NCBI GenBank assembly: GCA_030837965.1
Contig: JAUTXP010000046.1
Coordinates: forward strand, 1 to 38,325
DNA length: 38,325 nt
DNA from: Acidimicrobiaceae bacterium
GTDB taxonomy: Bacteria; Actinomycetota; Acidimicrobiia; Acidimicrobiales; JAUTXP01
Reading direction: 5' to 3'
This document shows positions 22,497 through 32,386 of this stretch, in pieces. Within the stretch, counting starts at the first letter, position 1, and every line of letters starts with the position of its first letter. The translations under genes were made by a program, and so were the position numbers. The notes beneath the pieces were generated by a model that saw only the letters and a list, made by a program, of their open reading frames with translations, did not search any database and was not told the origin of the DNA.

Positions 22497-23963
22497 ATGG
22501 CTCGCATCGGCATCGCCTCGATCATGCAGGAGACCAACACGTGGTCGCCGCGGGCGTGCGAGCTTGACGACTTCGCCTGTCACGGACTGGCCGCCGGCCC
22601 CACGGTCATGGACGGGTTCTGGGGCACCAACACAGAGCTGGCCGGCGCGGCCGAGGCCGTCGCCGCTCGGGGCCACGAGCCGGTGCCGCTGGTCAGGGCA
22701 TGGGCCTCGTCGTCCGGTCGGTTGACGGTCACGACGCTGGACGAGCTGTGCGCGCTGTTGGTCGAGCAGATCAAGGATGCGGCCCCGCTCGACGGGCTGG
22801 TGCTTGCCTTGCACGGCGCCATGGCCGCCGAAGGCGTGGACGACGCCGACGCGGCCGTGGTCGACGCGGCCCGAGCGGCAACGGGCGTGGCCACCGTGAT
22901 TGGCGTCTGCGTCGACCTGCACGCCAACGTGACGCCGGCCATGCTGCGCAACTGCGACAGCCTGGTGGGCTACCGCACCTATCCGCACACCGACCAGGCG
23001 AGCACGGGTGCCCGGGCCGCCGCCCTGGTGGTGGACGCGGTCACGGGCAGGGCCCGACCGACCACGGTTTTGGCCAAACGGCCAATGCTCGTCCCGGCTG
23101 AGGCCCAGTCGTTGGACGACGGGCCCATGCGCAAACTGCGGGCCGCGGCCGACGCCTTCATGGGCGACGGTGTCCTCGACATCTCCCTCTTCCCCGTCCA
23201 GCCGTGGCTCGACGTCGAGGGGCTGGGCTTCGGCGTGACGGTCACCGTTGAGGGCGACCGGGAGCGGGGCGTGGCCATCGCCGAGGAACTGGCCGACATG
23301 GCGTGGGACTGTCGCCACGACTTCTCGGTCGACCTGCTCGCGCCCGCCGACGCCATCGCCTTGGCCCGGGCCAGCGATGTGCGGCCTTTCCTGTTGAGCG
23401 AGTCGGCCGACTCGCCTACGGCCGGCGCGGCGGGCGACAGCCCCCGCATGCTTCATGAACTGGCCAAGCACGGCAAGGGATTGCGGTCCTACGTCACCGT
23501 GGTCGACCAGGCCGGCGCGGGTCGCTGTCACGAGGTGGGCGTGGGCGGCTCCATCTCCATGAAGGTGGGCGCGTCCATCGACCACCGTTTCTGCCAGCCG
23601 TTCCTGCTCGAAGGCCGGGTGGCGTGCATCGGTGACGACCCGGTGGTGCTGACCGGACCTTCCTTCACCGGCATGAAGGTCTCGATGGGCCGCTACGCAG
23701 TCGTGTGGTCGGGCGACATGGCCGTGCTCCTCACCGAGCGACCGGCGCTAACGATCGACCCGGCCACGTTCGTGCATGTGGGGCTCGACCCGGCCGACGC
23801 CGACGTGGTGGTCGTGCGCTCGGCCACCCTGTACCGGGCGGCCTATCCGCCCGCGTCCGCCGCGGCATCGGTCACCCTCGACGTGCCCGGCGCCAGCACG
23901 CCCCGATTGGACCGTCTGGAGTTCACCCGCGCGCCGCGCCCGCTCCACCCGGTGGACGCGTGA
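22497..23963 (+). CDS. M81-family (MlrC-like) metallopeptidase, paralogue 2
   Basis: A 488-residue MlrC-like protein, clearly a distant paralogue of the gene at 16535. Shared motifs: QETNTWSP in place of HETNTF, LALHGAMA, VDLHANVTPAML, YRTYPHTD, and a late FTGMKVSMG segment. The Glu, His, Asp and His metal-site candidates are all kept, but the first His is Gln here, so it is probably not a ligand. In the middle, the DNIGGG-type loop of paralogue 1 is replaced by a SADSPTAGAAGDS-type loop, suggesting a different substrate pocket. ATG 22497 directly precedes the first motif. It is divergent from gntR under site 4. Confidence 0.85.
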   Translation: MARIGIASIMQETNTWSPRACELDDFACHGLAAGPTVMDGFWGTNTELAGAAEAVAARGHEPVPLVRAWASSSGRLTVTTLDELCALLVEQIKDAAPLDGLVLALHGAMAAEGVDDADAAVVDAARAATGVATVIGVCVDLHANVTPAMLRNCDSLVGYRTYPHTDQASTGARAAALVVDAVTGRARPTTVLAKRPMLVPAEAQSLDDGPMRKLRAAADAFMGDGVLDISLFPVQPWLDVEGLGFGVTVTVEGDRERGVAIAEELADMAWDCRHDFSVDLLAPADAIALARASDVRPFLLSESADSPTAGAAGDSPRMLHELAKHGKGLRSYVTVVDQAGAGRCHEVGVGGSISMKVGASIDHRFCQPFLLEGRVACIGDDPVVLTGPSFTGMKVSMGRYAVVWSGDMAVLLTERPALTIDPATFVHVGLDPADADVVVVRSATLYRAAYPPASAAASVTLDVPGASTPRLDRLEFTRAPRPLHPVDA

Positions 23964-24286
23964 CCGGCGGCCGCCACACGGCGGTGGCCCCGGCCGACGA
24001 CTGGCCCCGGTGCCGGCCTAGGCGGACGCAGACCCGACGCTCGGCCCGTCGACCGATCTGCTCGACAACCGCTTCCACCAGTTCGCCGAATGAGTCCCGG
24101 GGATTTGGGCGGCCTTGTGTCGAATAGGTACGGAAGAGGCCGCCACTCCCGAGCGCGGCGTCTTGGCCCGATGGCAGTGCGCGCCGGGCAGGCCACCACG
24201 CAGCTTGGGCCCGCGCGCGCCTCGTTTCCCTCGCGAGACGGAGTCGGCGACATGATCACAGCGGCCTTGGGCCCGGAGCGGCTTGG
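23964..24286. other. 323-base gap before the transporter operon
   Basis: No convincing gene. A 66-codon frame from ATG 24090 ends in a GTGA overlap with the next gene, but its Arg/Gly-rich translation looks non-coding. A short protein-like stretch, 24022-24093, ends in TGA after an in-frame TAG and may be gene debris. The promoter of the long rightward operon must lie here, but no -10/-35 pair could be assigned. No TGGTATACCA copy is present, so the transporter seems outside the GntR regulon. Confidence 0.4.
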
Positions 24287-26704
24287 GTGATTGAAGGCCG
24301 GCGCGCCCAAGTCGAGAAGGCCGCGCGCGGCCTGGTTCGGTCGCGCCCGGAGGTGCTTGTCGCCGCGGGGATTCTGCTCGCCGTGCTGTCGTGGACCTGG
24401 CCTGTCCCCGCCGGCATCCACGTGCTCGGGCTCATCGCGGGCGGGTCGCTGGCCTTGCACGCGCTGGGAATCAGCCTGGTGTACCGGGCCAACCGCATCA
24501 TCAACTTCGCCCAGCTCTCGATGGGCGCGGTGGCGGGCGTCCTGTTCGTGCAACTGGTCGAGCGGCGGACGTTCGTGTCGGCCTTGCGCCGAGTGTGCCC
24601 GCCGTGCGTGTCGCCGCCCGCGTTCGTCGACCGCCTCTCGCCCGGTCAGCTCGACGCGTTCATCAGCCGCTCACCCGACCTCTCGACCGCCATCAACCGC
24701 ACGACCTCGGTGTCGTCCCAGCGCCACGCGTTGGCCGACATCCTGGCTGTGGGCCATCCGTCCGGGTGGATGGTGCAGGCCAACTACTGGCTGGCCGCGC
24801 TGGTGTCGCTGGCCTTCGCCGTGTTCCTGGTCTGGGCCTTCTACTCGTTGGTCATCAAGCGGTTCAACCAGGCGCCGCGCCTGGTGTTGACCGTCATCAC
24901 CATCGCCGCGGGCTTCGCCATCAACAGCGTGGCCGCCTTCGTCCTGGGCACGTTCTTCGGCGGCGGGTCGTACTACCGGTTCAGCCGGGGCGCGGAGCCG
25001 CCGTTGAACTGGACGCTGCACATCGCGCCGGCCACGCTGCATGCGGCCCAGGTGTTGAGCCTGGTGGCCATCGTCCTCGCCGTCGTCGGACTCGTCTTCT
25101 TCTTCCGACGCAGCGCGCTTGGTGTGGCCCTGCGGGGCTCGGCCGAGAACCCGCAGCGGGCATCGACCCTGGGCATCCCCGTCGACGCGGTGACGGGCCG
25201 GGCCTGGGCCCTGGCCGGCGCACTGGCCGGGCTGGCCTCACTGCTGGCCGCCGCGGGCGCGGGCACGGTCGCATCGGCTGCGACCGACATCAGGCCGCTG
25301 GTGCGGATGCTGGCTGCGGCGTCGATCGGCGCGCTGGTGAGCCTGCCCGCCACGCTGTTCGGGGCCTTGGCCATCGGGCTCATGGACCAGAGCTTCCTCT
25401 GGCACGCCAAGAACAACGACGCCATGGTGGGCGTGCTGCTGGTGCTGGTGGTGGCCGCGCTGCTGGTCCAGCGCATGCGCTACAGCCGGGCCGAGGTCGA
25501 CGCCCAAGGCAGTTGGGAGGCGAGCCGCGAGATGCGGCCCATCCCGCCCGAGCTCCGCCCACTGCCCGCGGTTCGCCGGGCCCTGGGCGCGCTGGCCGCG
25601 CTGGTTGGCCTCTGGGTGTTGGCCTACCCGTGGGTCATGTCGCCCAGCCAGACCAACTTGGCCGTGTCGACCATGGCCCTCGGCATGGTGGGCCTGTCCC
25701 TGCTCGTGCTCACCGGTTGGGCGGGGCAGATCAGCCTCGGGCAGATGGGCTTCGCCGCGGTGGGGGGCTGGGTCGCGTTGGTCAGCGGCCTGCCTCTGTT
25801 GATCGGGCTCGTCGCGGGCGGCGTGGTGGCGGGCGCGTGCGCGGTGGCCGTCGGCATCCCCGCTCTGCGCCTGCGCGGCCTGCACGTTGCCATCTCCACT
25901 CTGGCCTTCGGATTGGCCGTCAGCTCTATCGTCCTCGACCGCCGCCACCTCGGCGGCCACGTGCCCTCGGCCGTGAACCGGCCCGTCCTGCTGGGCCTCT
26001 CGCTCGAGGACGAGCGGGTCTTCTACTACTTCGCACTGGTCGTGGTGGCCTTGGCCGTGGCCGCCGTCGCGGGCCTGCGACGAAGCCGGACGGCTCGCGT
26101 CCTGATCGCGTCCAAGGACAACGAGCAGGCGGCCCAGACGTTCGGCATCAGCGTGCGGGCGGCGCGCCTGCGGGCCTTCGCCATCTCCGGCTTCATGGCG
26201 GGCGCGGCGGGCGGGCTGTTGGCCTACGGCCAGCACACGCTCGACCCCTCGTCGTTCTCGCCCAGCCGCAGCCTGGACGTGTTCCTCGCCACGTTGATCG
26301 GCGGCATGGGCTCCATCGCTGGACCCCTGTTGGGCGCGGGCTACCGCGGCGCGGTGCAGATGGCGTCGACGTCTTCTCTCGGGGCCTATATCCAGCTCTT
26401 CCTCGACCCCGGCCTGGGCGTGCTCATCGTCTTCCTCGTGCTGCCCGGCGGGCTCACCCAAGCCGTGTTCGGCGTGCGCGACGCGTGGCTGCGCAGGCTG
26501 GCATCGCGTCTCCGCATCACCGTGCCCAGCCTGGCCGGCGACCGGGAGCAGACCAAGGGCGAGCGCCTGCCCATCGCCCCCAAGGTGTGGCCTTCGACCA
26601 CGCTGCCGATGTTCGTCCCCCAGCGCTACCGCCTCGACCGGCAGTGGGCCCGCACGGCCCGCGCCCAGCGGGTGGCCAAGGGCAAGGAGCTCGAACGTGC
26701 TTGA
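24287..26704 (+). CDS. LivH-LivM fusion permease of a branched-chain-amino-acid-type ABC importer
   Basis: An 805-residue fusion of the two permeases that are normally separate. Residues about 25-400 are LivH-like: NRIINFAQLSMGAVAGV and the ATPase-contacting loop SAENPQRASTLGI (about 281-295). Residues about 430-745 are LivM-like: GWAGQISLGQMGFAAVGGW and loop SKDNEQAAQTFGIS (about 605-618). A cytosolic tail of 60 residues follows. The LivH half contains an unusual 60-residue polar insert (about 100-160) with a CPPC motif, probably extracytoplasmic. The GTG 24287 start has GGAG about 9 bases upstream. Its stop lies 8 bases inside the next gene. The cargo is unknown; HAAT-family members import amino acids, urea, amides and other small molecules. 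Confidence 0.9.
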   Translation: MIEGRRAQVEKAARGLVRSRPEVLVAAGILLAVLSWTWPVPAGIHVLGLIAGGSLALHALGISLVYRANRIINFAQLSMGAVAGVLFVQLVERRTFVSALRRVCPPCVSPPAFVDRLSPGQLDAFISRSPDLSTAINRTTSVSSQRHALADILAVGHPSGWMVQANYWLAALVSLAFAVFLVWAFYSLVIKRFNQAPRLVLTVITIAAGFAINSVAAFVLGTFFGGGSYYRFSRGAEPPLNWTLHIAPATLHAAQVLSLVAIVLAVVGLVFFFRRSALGVALRGSAENPQRASTLGIPVDAVTGRAWALAGALAGLASLLAAAGAGTVASAATDIRPLVRMLAAASIGALVSLPATLFGALAIGLMDQSFLWHAKNNDAMVGVLLVLVVAALLVQRMRYSRAEVDAQGSWEASREMRPIPPELRPLPAVRRALGALAALVGLWVLAYPWVMSPSQTNLAVSTMALGMVGLSLLVLTGWAGQISLGQMGFAAVGGWVALVSGLPLLIGLVAGGVVAGACAVAVGIPALRLRGLHVAISTLAFGLAVSSIVLDRRHLGGHVPSAVNRPVLLGLSLEDERVFYYFALVVVALAVAAVAGLRRSRTARVLIASKDNEQAAQTFGISVRAARLRAFAISGFMAGAAGGLLAYGQHTLDPSSFSPSRSLDVFLATLIGGMGSIAGPLLGAGYRGAVQMASTSSLGAYIQLFLDPGLGVLIVFLVLPGGLTQAVFGVRDAWLRRLASRLRITVPSLAGDREQTKGERLPIAPKVWPSTTLPMFVPQRYRLDRQWARTARAQRVAKGKELERA

Positions 26705-29700
26705 GCACGAGGAGTCCTTCGACGAGCAGGTGCGCCGCTTCACGGCCACGACCCAAAAGCGCGACCAGATCCCCTCGGTGCGCGAACTGGCATGGGGCCT
26801 GGCCCCTGACGGCATCGTCTACCGGCCCGGCGTGCCCGAGCCCAAGGCGCCTCGCCGTTCGTTGCGCGAGCGGACCACCGAGGCCCTGGCCAACCTCGAC
26901 CCGCGTGGTATCGCAGTCGACCGGCGCGGTTTGTACGCGTTGATCTGTCTGGCCCTGCTCAACACGGTCGCCATCTGGGACGACCTGATCATCAGCACCG
27001 CGCTGCCGGTGATGAAGGTCGACATGGGCTTCGACTTCCAGTTCATGCTCACCCTCACCGCGGTGGTGACGTTGATCGGCACGCTGCTGCTGCCCACCCT
27101 CGGCCACCTGGCCGACCGGGTGAAACGGACGCGCATGGTGCAGCTCGGCGCCGTGATCGCCAACGTCAGCTCCGCCTTCGTGGCCGTGGCCCGCACGCCG
27201 GGTGCGCTCGTCGGGGCGCGCGTGGCGGGCAGCGTCGGCCCTGCGATTCAGGACTCGGCCAAGGGGTCGCTGTCCGTCGACTACTTCCCGGTCGAGAAGC
27301 GGGCCCGGGCCATCGGCTTTCTTCAGATGGCCAGCATGCTCGGCGGCTTCGTGGCCACGGTCGGGATCATCTTCCCGATGTTCGTGCTCGGCTGGTTCGG
27401 TTGGCGGGTGGGCATCATGGCGTCGGCCATCGGCGCCATGGCGGCCACGGTCACGTTGTTCTGGCTCCGCGAGCCCGTCAGGGGCGAGTTCGAGCGCCGG
27501 GCCATGGGCGTGTCCGAGGAGCAGGCCAAGATCGCGCAGAAGCCCGTGCCCTGGGCCGAGGCCTGGCGCTCCATCGGCGCCATCCGGACCCTGCGGCGCA
27601 TGTGGTACGCCCAGCCCTTCTTGACCGGTGGAACGTCGGCGGGCGGGCTGGTCCTGTTCGTGATCCAGGAGCGGGCGGCCAGACATGGGGCCGCGTCACT
27701 GGGGCCGGGCGCCCGCTTCATCTACACCCCGATGTTCATCCCGCTGCTCCAGACCGTGCCCACCCTGCTGGCCTTCGTGGCCACGCTGTACTCAGTGCCG
27801 TTGGCCGATCGGCTGATGCGCAACAACCCGGGGCGCATCATGGTGCTGACCGGGGGCGTGCAGCTCATGTCGGTGACGGGCATGTTGCTCATGGCCGTGA
27901 GCCCGTGGCTGATCTCGTCCATCGCCTTCGGGTGGCTGGTGGGCATGGGCCCGCCGCTCGTCGGAGTGGCCCAAGGGGTCCTGTTGGCCGTCATCATCCC
28001 GCCGCGCGTGCGCTCCTTGGGCATGGCCTCCATCGCGCCGTGGGCCGTGTTGGGTCTGCTCGTCTCGCCGCTGGTCGGCGGCTTCGCCGACGTCTTCGGG
28101 CCCACGGCCGCGGTCTTGGTGGCTGTGCCCATCTGGCTCACCGGCGCCTTCATCTACATGTCCGGCGGGGCCACCGTGGCCGCCGACATCCGCGCTGCCG
28201 TCGCCGCCAGCGCGGCCGACGACGAGGCTGCCGCCGCCCGCCGCAAAGGCGCGTCCAAGACCCTCGTGTGCAGGGACGTGGACGTGACCTACGAGGGGAC
28301 GCAGGTGCTGTTCAACGTCGACTTCGACGTGGACGAGGGCGAGCTGGTGGCCGTGCTCGGCACCAATGGCGCAGGCAAGTCCACCTTGTTACGGGCCATC
28401 TGCGGCTTGCAGGAGGCATCGAACGGGGCCGTGTTCCTCGACGGCGAGGACGTCACCCACAAGCCGCCCCACCTGAACGCGCGCGACGGCATCGTCTTCC
28501 TCCCCGGCGGCCGAGCCATCTTCCCGACGCTGACCGTGGACGAGAACCTGCGGGCCGCCCTCTGGCTCTACAAGGACGACGACGCCTACGTGGCCGAGCG
28601 CACGGCGCGCGTCCTCGACTTCTTCCCTGTGCTGGCCGAGCGCATGGGGGAGCGGGCCGGGAACATGTCCGGCGGCGAGCAGCAGATGCTGGCCTTGAGC
28701 CAGGCCTTCTTGATGCGCCCCAAGCTGTTGATGATCGACGAGCTGTCGCTCGGCCTGGCCCCCGCGGTGGTCGAGCAGTTGCTCGGGATCGTCAAGGCCA
28801 TTCGGGACGAGGGGACCACCGTCATCGTGGTCGAGCAGTCGATCAACGTGGCCCTCACACTGGCCGAGCGATCGGTCTTCTTGGACAAGGGCCGCAAGCT
28901 GTTCGACGGGCCGACCGACAAGCTGCTCGACCGGCCTGACCTGGTCCGCTCGGTGTTCCTGGGCGGCGCCGCGGCCGGAGGCGTCCGGGCGCGGGGTGCG
29001 GCCGCGTGGCGGGCCGAGCAGGCGGATACGGGCAGTGCCGCCGGCGCGGACGGTGCCGAGGCCGAGCCTGCCCTTCAAGCGGTTGACCTGCACGTGCGCT
29101 TCGGCGGCGTGAGGCCCCTCGACGGTGCTTCGGTGTCCGCCGCGGCGGGCGAGGTGGTCGGCATCATCGGCCCCAACGGCGCGGGCAAGACGACGCTGTT
29201 CGACGTCCTGAGCGGCTTCGTGGTCCCCGAGTCGGGCACGGTGCGCATCGAGGGCGCCGACGTCACCGCGCTCTCGCCGGACGCACGCGCCCGGTTGGGG
29301 CTGGGCCGGTCGTTCCAGAACACCCGGCTGTTCCCGTCCATGACGGCGCGCGAGAACATCGCCACCTCGCTCGAGCGTCAGGCCACCGTGCGCAGCTCGG
29401 TACTGGGCGCGGCCTGGGCGCCGAACGCGCGCCGGGTCGAGCGCCGCATCGGCCGCAGGGTCGAGTACTTCATCGACCTGCTCAACCTGGGCCGCTTCGC
29501 CAACAAGTTCGTCAACGAGCTGTCCACGGGGTCCCGTCGGATGGTGGAGCTGGCCTGCCTCATGGCCGCCGAGCCCCGCGCCCTGCTGCTCGACGAGCCG
29601 TCGTCGGGACTGGCCCAGGCCGAGATCGAGGTGCTGGGCCCAACCATCCAGCGCTTGGCCAGGGAGACGAGCGCGGGCGTCCTGGTCATCGAGCACGACA

Positions 29701-29925
29701 TGGCCCTCATCACCGAGGTGGCCGACCGGCTCGTGGCCATGGAGCGGGGTGTGGTGATCCTCGACGGCGAACCGTCAGAGGTCATCTCGCACCCACGCGT
29801 CGTGGAGTCCTATCTGGGCGCCGACCCGGCGGCCATCAACCGATCAGACGGCGGGGTGTTGGGGCGGGCTGTTGCCGCCCTCGACCTGCCCTCGCAAACC
29901 GATGAAGCACAGGAGAGCCGTGGCC

Positions 29926-29936
<11 letters not shown>
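26697..29936 (+). CDS. Triple fusion: MFS transporter - LivF ATPase - LivG ATPase
   Basis: A 1079-residue protein in one uninterrupted frame. Residues about 80-510 are a 12-helix-type MFS domain with GHLADRVKRTRM (the conserved loop 2-3 motif) and RARAIGFLQMASMLGG. Residues about 520-757 are a LivF-type ABC ATPase: Walker A GTNGAGKST (about 555), signature MSGGEQQML, Walker B LLMIDE. Residues about 792-1065 are a LivG-type ATPase: Walker A GPNGAGKTT (about 825), signature-like LSTGSRRM, Walker B ALLLDEPSSGLA. Both ATPases appear catalytically complete and would serve the LivH-LivM permease. The MFS part may be a second permease, an anchor or a scaffold. GTG 26697 overlaps the previous stop by 8 bases. 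Confidence 0.9.
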
Positions 29937-31104
<1,168 letters not shown>

Positions 31105-31108
31105 CCAA

Positions 31109-32386
31109 TTGGCTGAAGGGGTGTCGGCCCGGCTGCGCAGACTCGGGGGAGCGGGAGCCGCAGGTGGCTCTGTGCTCGTCGCCTGGGTTGAAAAGGCGCG
31201 CCTGACGATCCATGGCGCGGGCTTGATCGCCATCGCCGTGGCCGGCTGGTTCGTGGCCAAAGCCACCGGAAGCCGCACCCTTTACCTGATGGTCTACGCG
31301 GCCGCGGCCGTGGTGCTGATGGCCTGGTTCGCGGCCCGCCGCAAACTGGCGCTGTCGGTCGACCGCTCCAATCTTCCCACCCGCATGCGCGTGGGCCAGG
31401 AGCAGGAGGTCGCGTTGCGGGTCTCGTCCCGTCGGCGCGTCTCCACCATCCTCGTGCAAGAGGCGCTGCCCGAGCGGCTGGGCCGCACCGCGCAGATCCC
31501 GGTGGCGTCGTTGGGCGCGGGCGAGGAGGTCGAGCACGTCTATCGCGTGCGGCCCACCTTGCGTGGCGTGTACGAGATCGGTCCGGCCACCGCGGTGTGG
31601 TCCGACCCGTTCGGGTTCACCACCCACAGCCAGGTCTTGGCCGAGCCGGTGAAGATCATCGTCCACCCCTCGACCGAGATGGTGCACGATCGGGTGGTCA
31701 CGCGCATGTGGGAGGACCCGCCTGTGCGCCCACCCGTCTCCAAGCCGTGGCCCACCGGCTTCGAGTTCTACGGCATGCGCGACTACGTGCCCGGCGACGA
31801 CCTGCGCAGAGTGGTGTGGAACGCGCTGGCCAAGACCGGCCGCCTGCTCGTGCGCGAGTCGGAGCAGGGCATCACCGACCGTGTGGTGGTGTGCTTGGAC
31901 ACGGGCGGCGAGCGCCACAGTCCGGGCGATCCCAGTGCCACCTTCGAGACCGGCATCCGGGTGGCCGCGGGCGTGGGCGTGAAGCACTTGGCCGACGGCT
32001 TCAGCGTCACCCTCATCACCAGCGAGGGTCTGGCCCTCAACAGCGTGCGCGGGACCCGGGCCCGGCTGACCTACCTGGATGAGATGGCCCGATTGCAGCC
32101 CGTGCCCACGCCCTTCATGAAGGCGGGCCAACAGCTCATCGAGCAGGCCAAGTCAGGCGCCCATTTCGTCGTCGTCACCCCGCACGTCGACCGCGAGGTG
32201 GCGTCCCGGCTCCGGCTCCTTCTCGAACGCGGCGCGTCGGTGGTAGTGGCCCTCCTGATGTGGGAGGAGTCGGACCCGATGTCCACCAACCGGGCCGTCG
32301 CCCTCGGGTGCCGGGTGGTGCAGGTGCCGTTGGTGGGCGCCCTCGACGCCGTGTTCGCCCACAACGTGGGCGCGGGAGTGCGATGA
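31109..32386 (+). CDS. DUF58-domain membrane protein
   Basis: About 425 residues. Two hydrophobic helices (about 30-75) precede a beta-rich region and the DUF58 domain with its signature FYGMRDYVPGDDLRRVVWNA (about residues 220-240), then a VWA-like fold with VVVCLDTGG, where the DxS of a full MIDAS is DTG. DUF58 proteins are standard MoxR partners. The start is probably TTG 31109, placed 10 bases after AGGAGG; GTG 31121 is the alternative. The stop overlaps the next start (ATGA). The protein probably links MoxR to the TgpA-like protein at the membrane; the precise role is unknown. Confidence 0.88.
   Translation: MAEGVSARLRRLGGAGAAGGSVLVAWVEKARLTIHGAGLIAIAVAGWFVAKATGSRTLYLMVYAAAAVVLMAWFAARRKLALSVDRSNLPTRMRVGQEQEVALRVSSRRRVSTILVQEALPERLGRTAQIPVASLGAGEEVEHVYRVRPTLRGVYEIGPATAVWSDPFGFTTHSQVLAEPVKIIVHPSTEMVHDRVVTRMWEDPPVRPPVSKPWPTGFEFYGMRDYVPGDDLRRVVWNALAKTGRLLVRESEQGITDRVVVCLDTGGERHSPGDPSATFETGIRVAAGVGVKHLADGFSVTLITSEGLALNSVRGTRARLTYLDEMARLQPVPTPFMKAGQQLIEQAKSGAHFVVVTPHVDREVASRLRLLLERGASVVVALLMWEESDPMSTNRAVALGCRVVQVPLVGALDAVFAHNVGAGVR

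Noticed and set aside
24022-24093. Protein-like 23-codon stretch ending in TGA before the transporter operon
   Set aside because: Preceded by an in-frame TAG, too short to assign to any family; may be debris or chance.
24090-24290. 66-codon frame whose stop overlaps the LivH-LivM start as GTGA
   Set aside because: The overlap is suggestive, but the translation is Arg/Gly-rich, with no hydrophobic or domain pattern and no ribosome-binding site that I could see.
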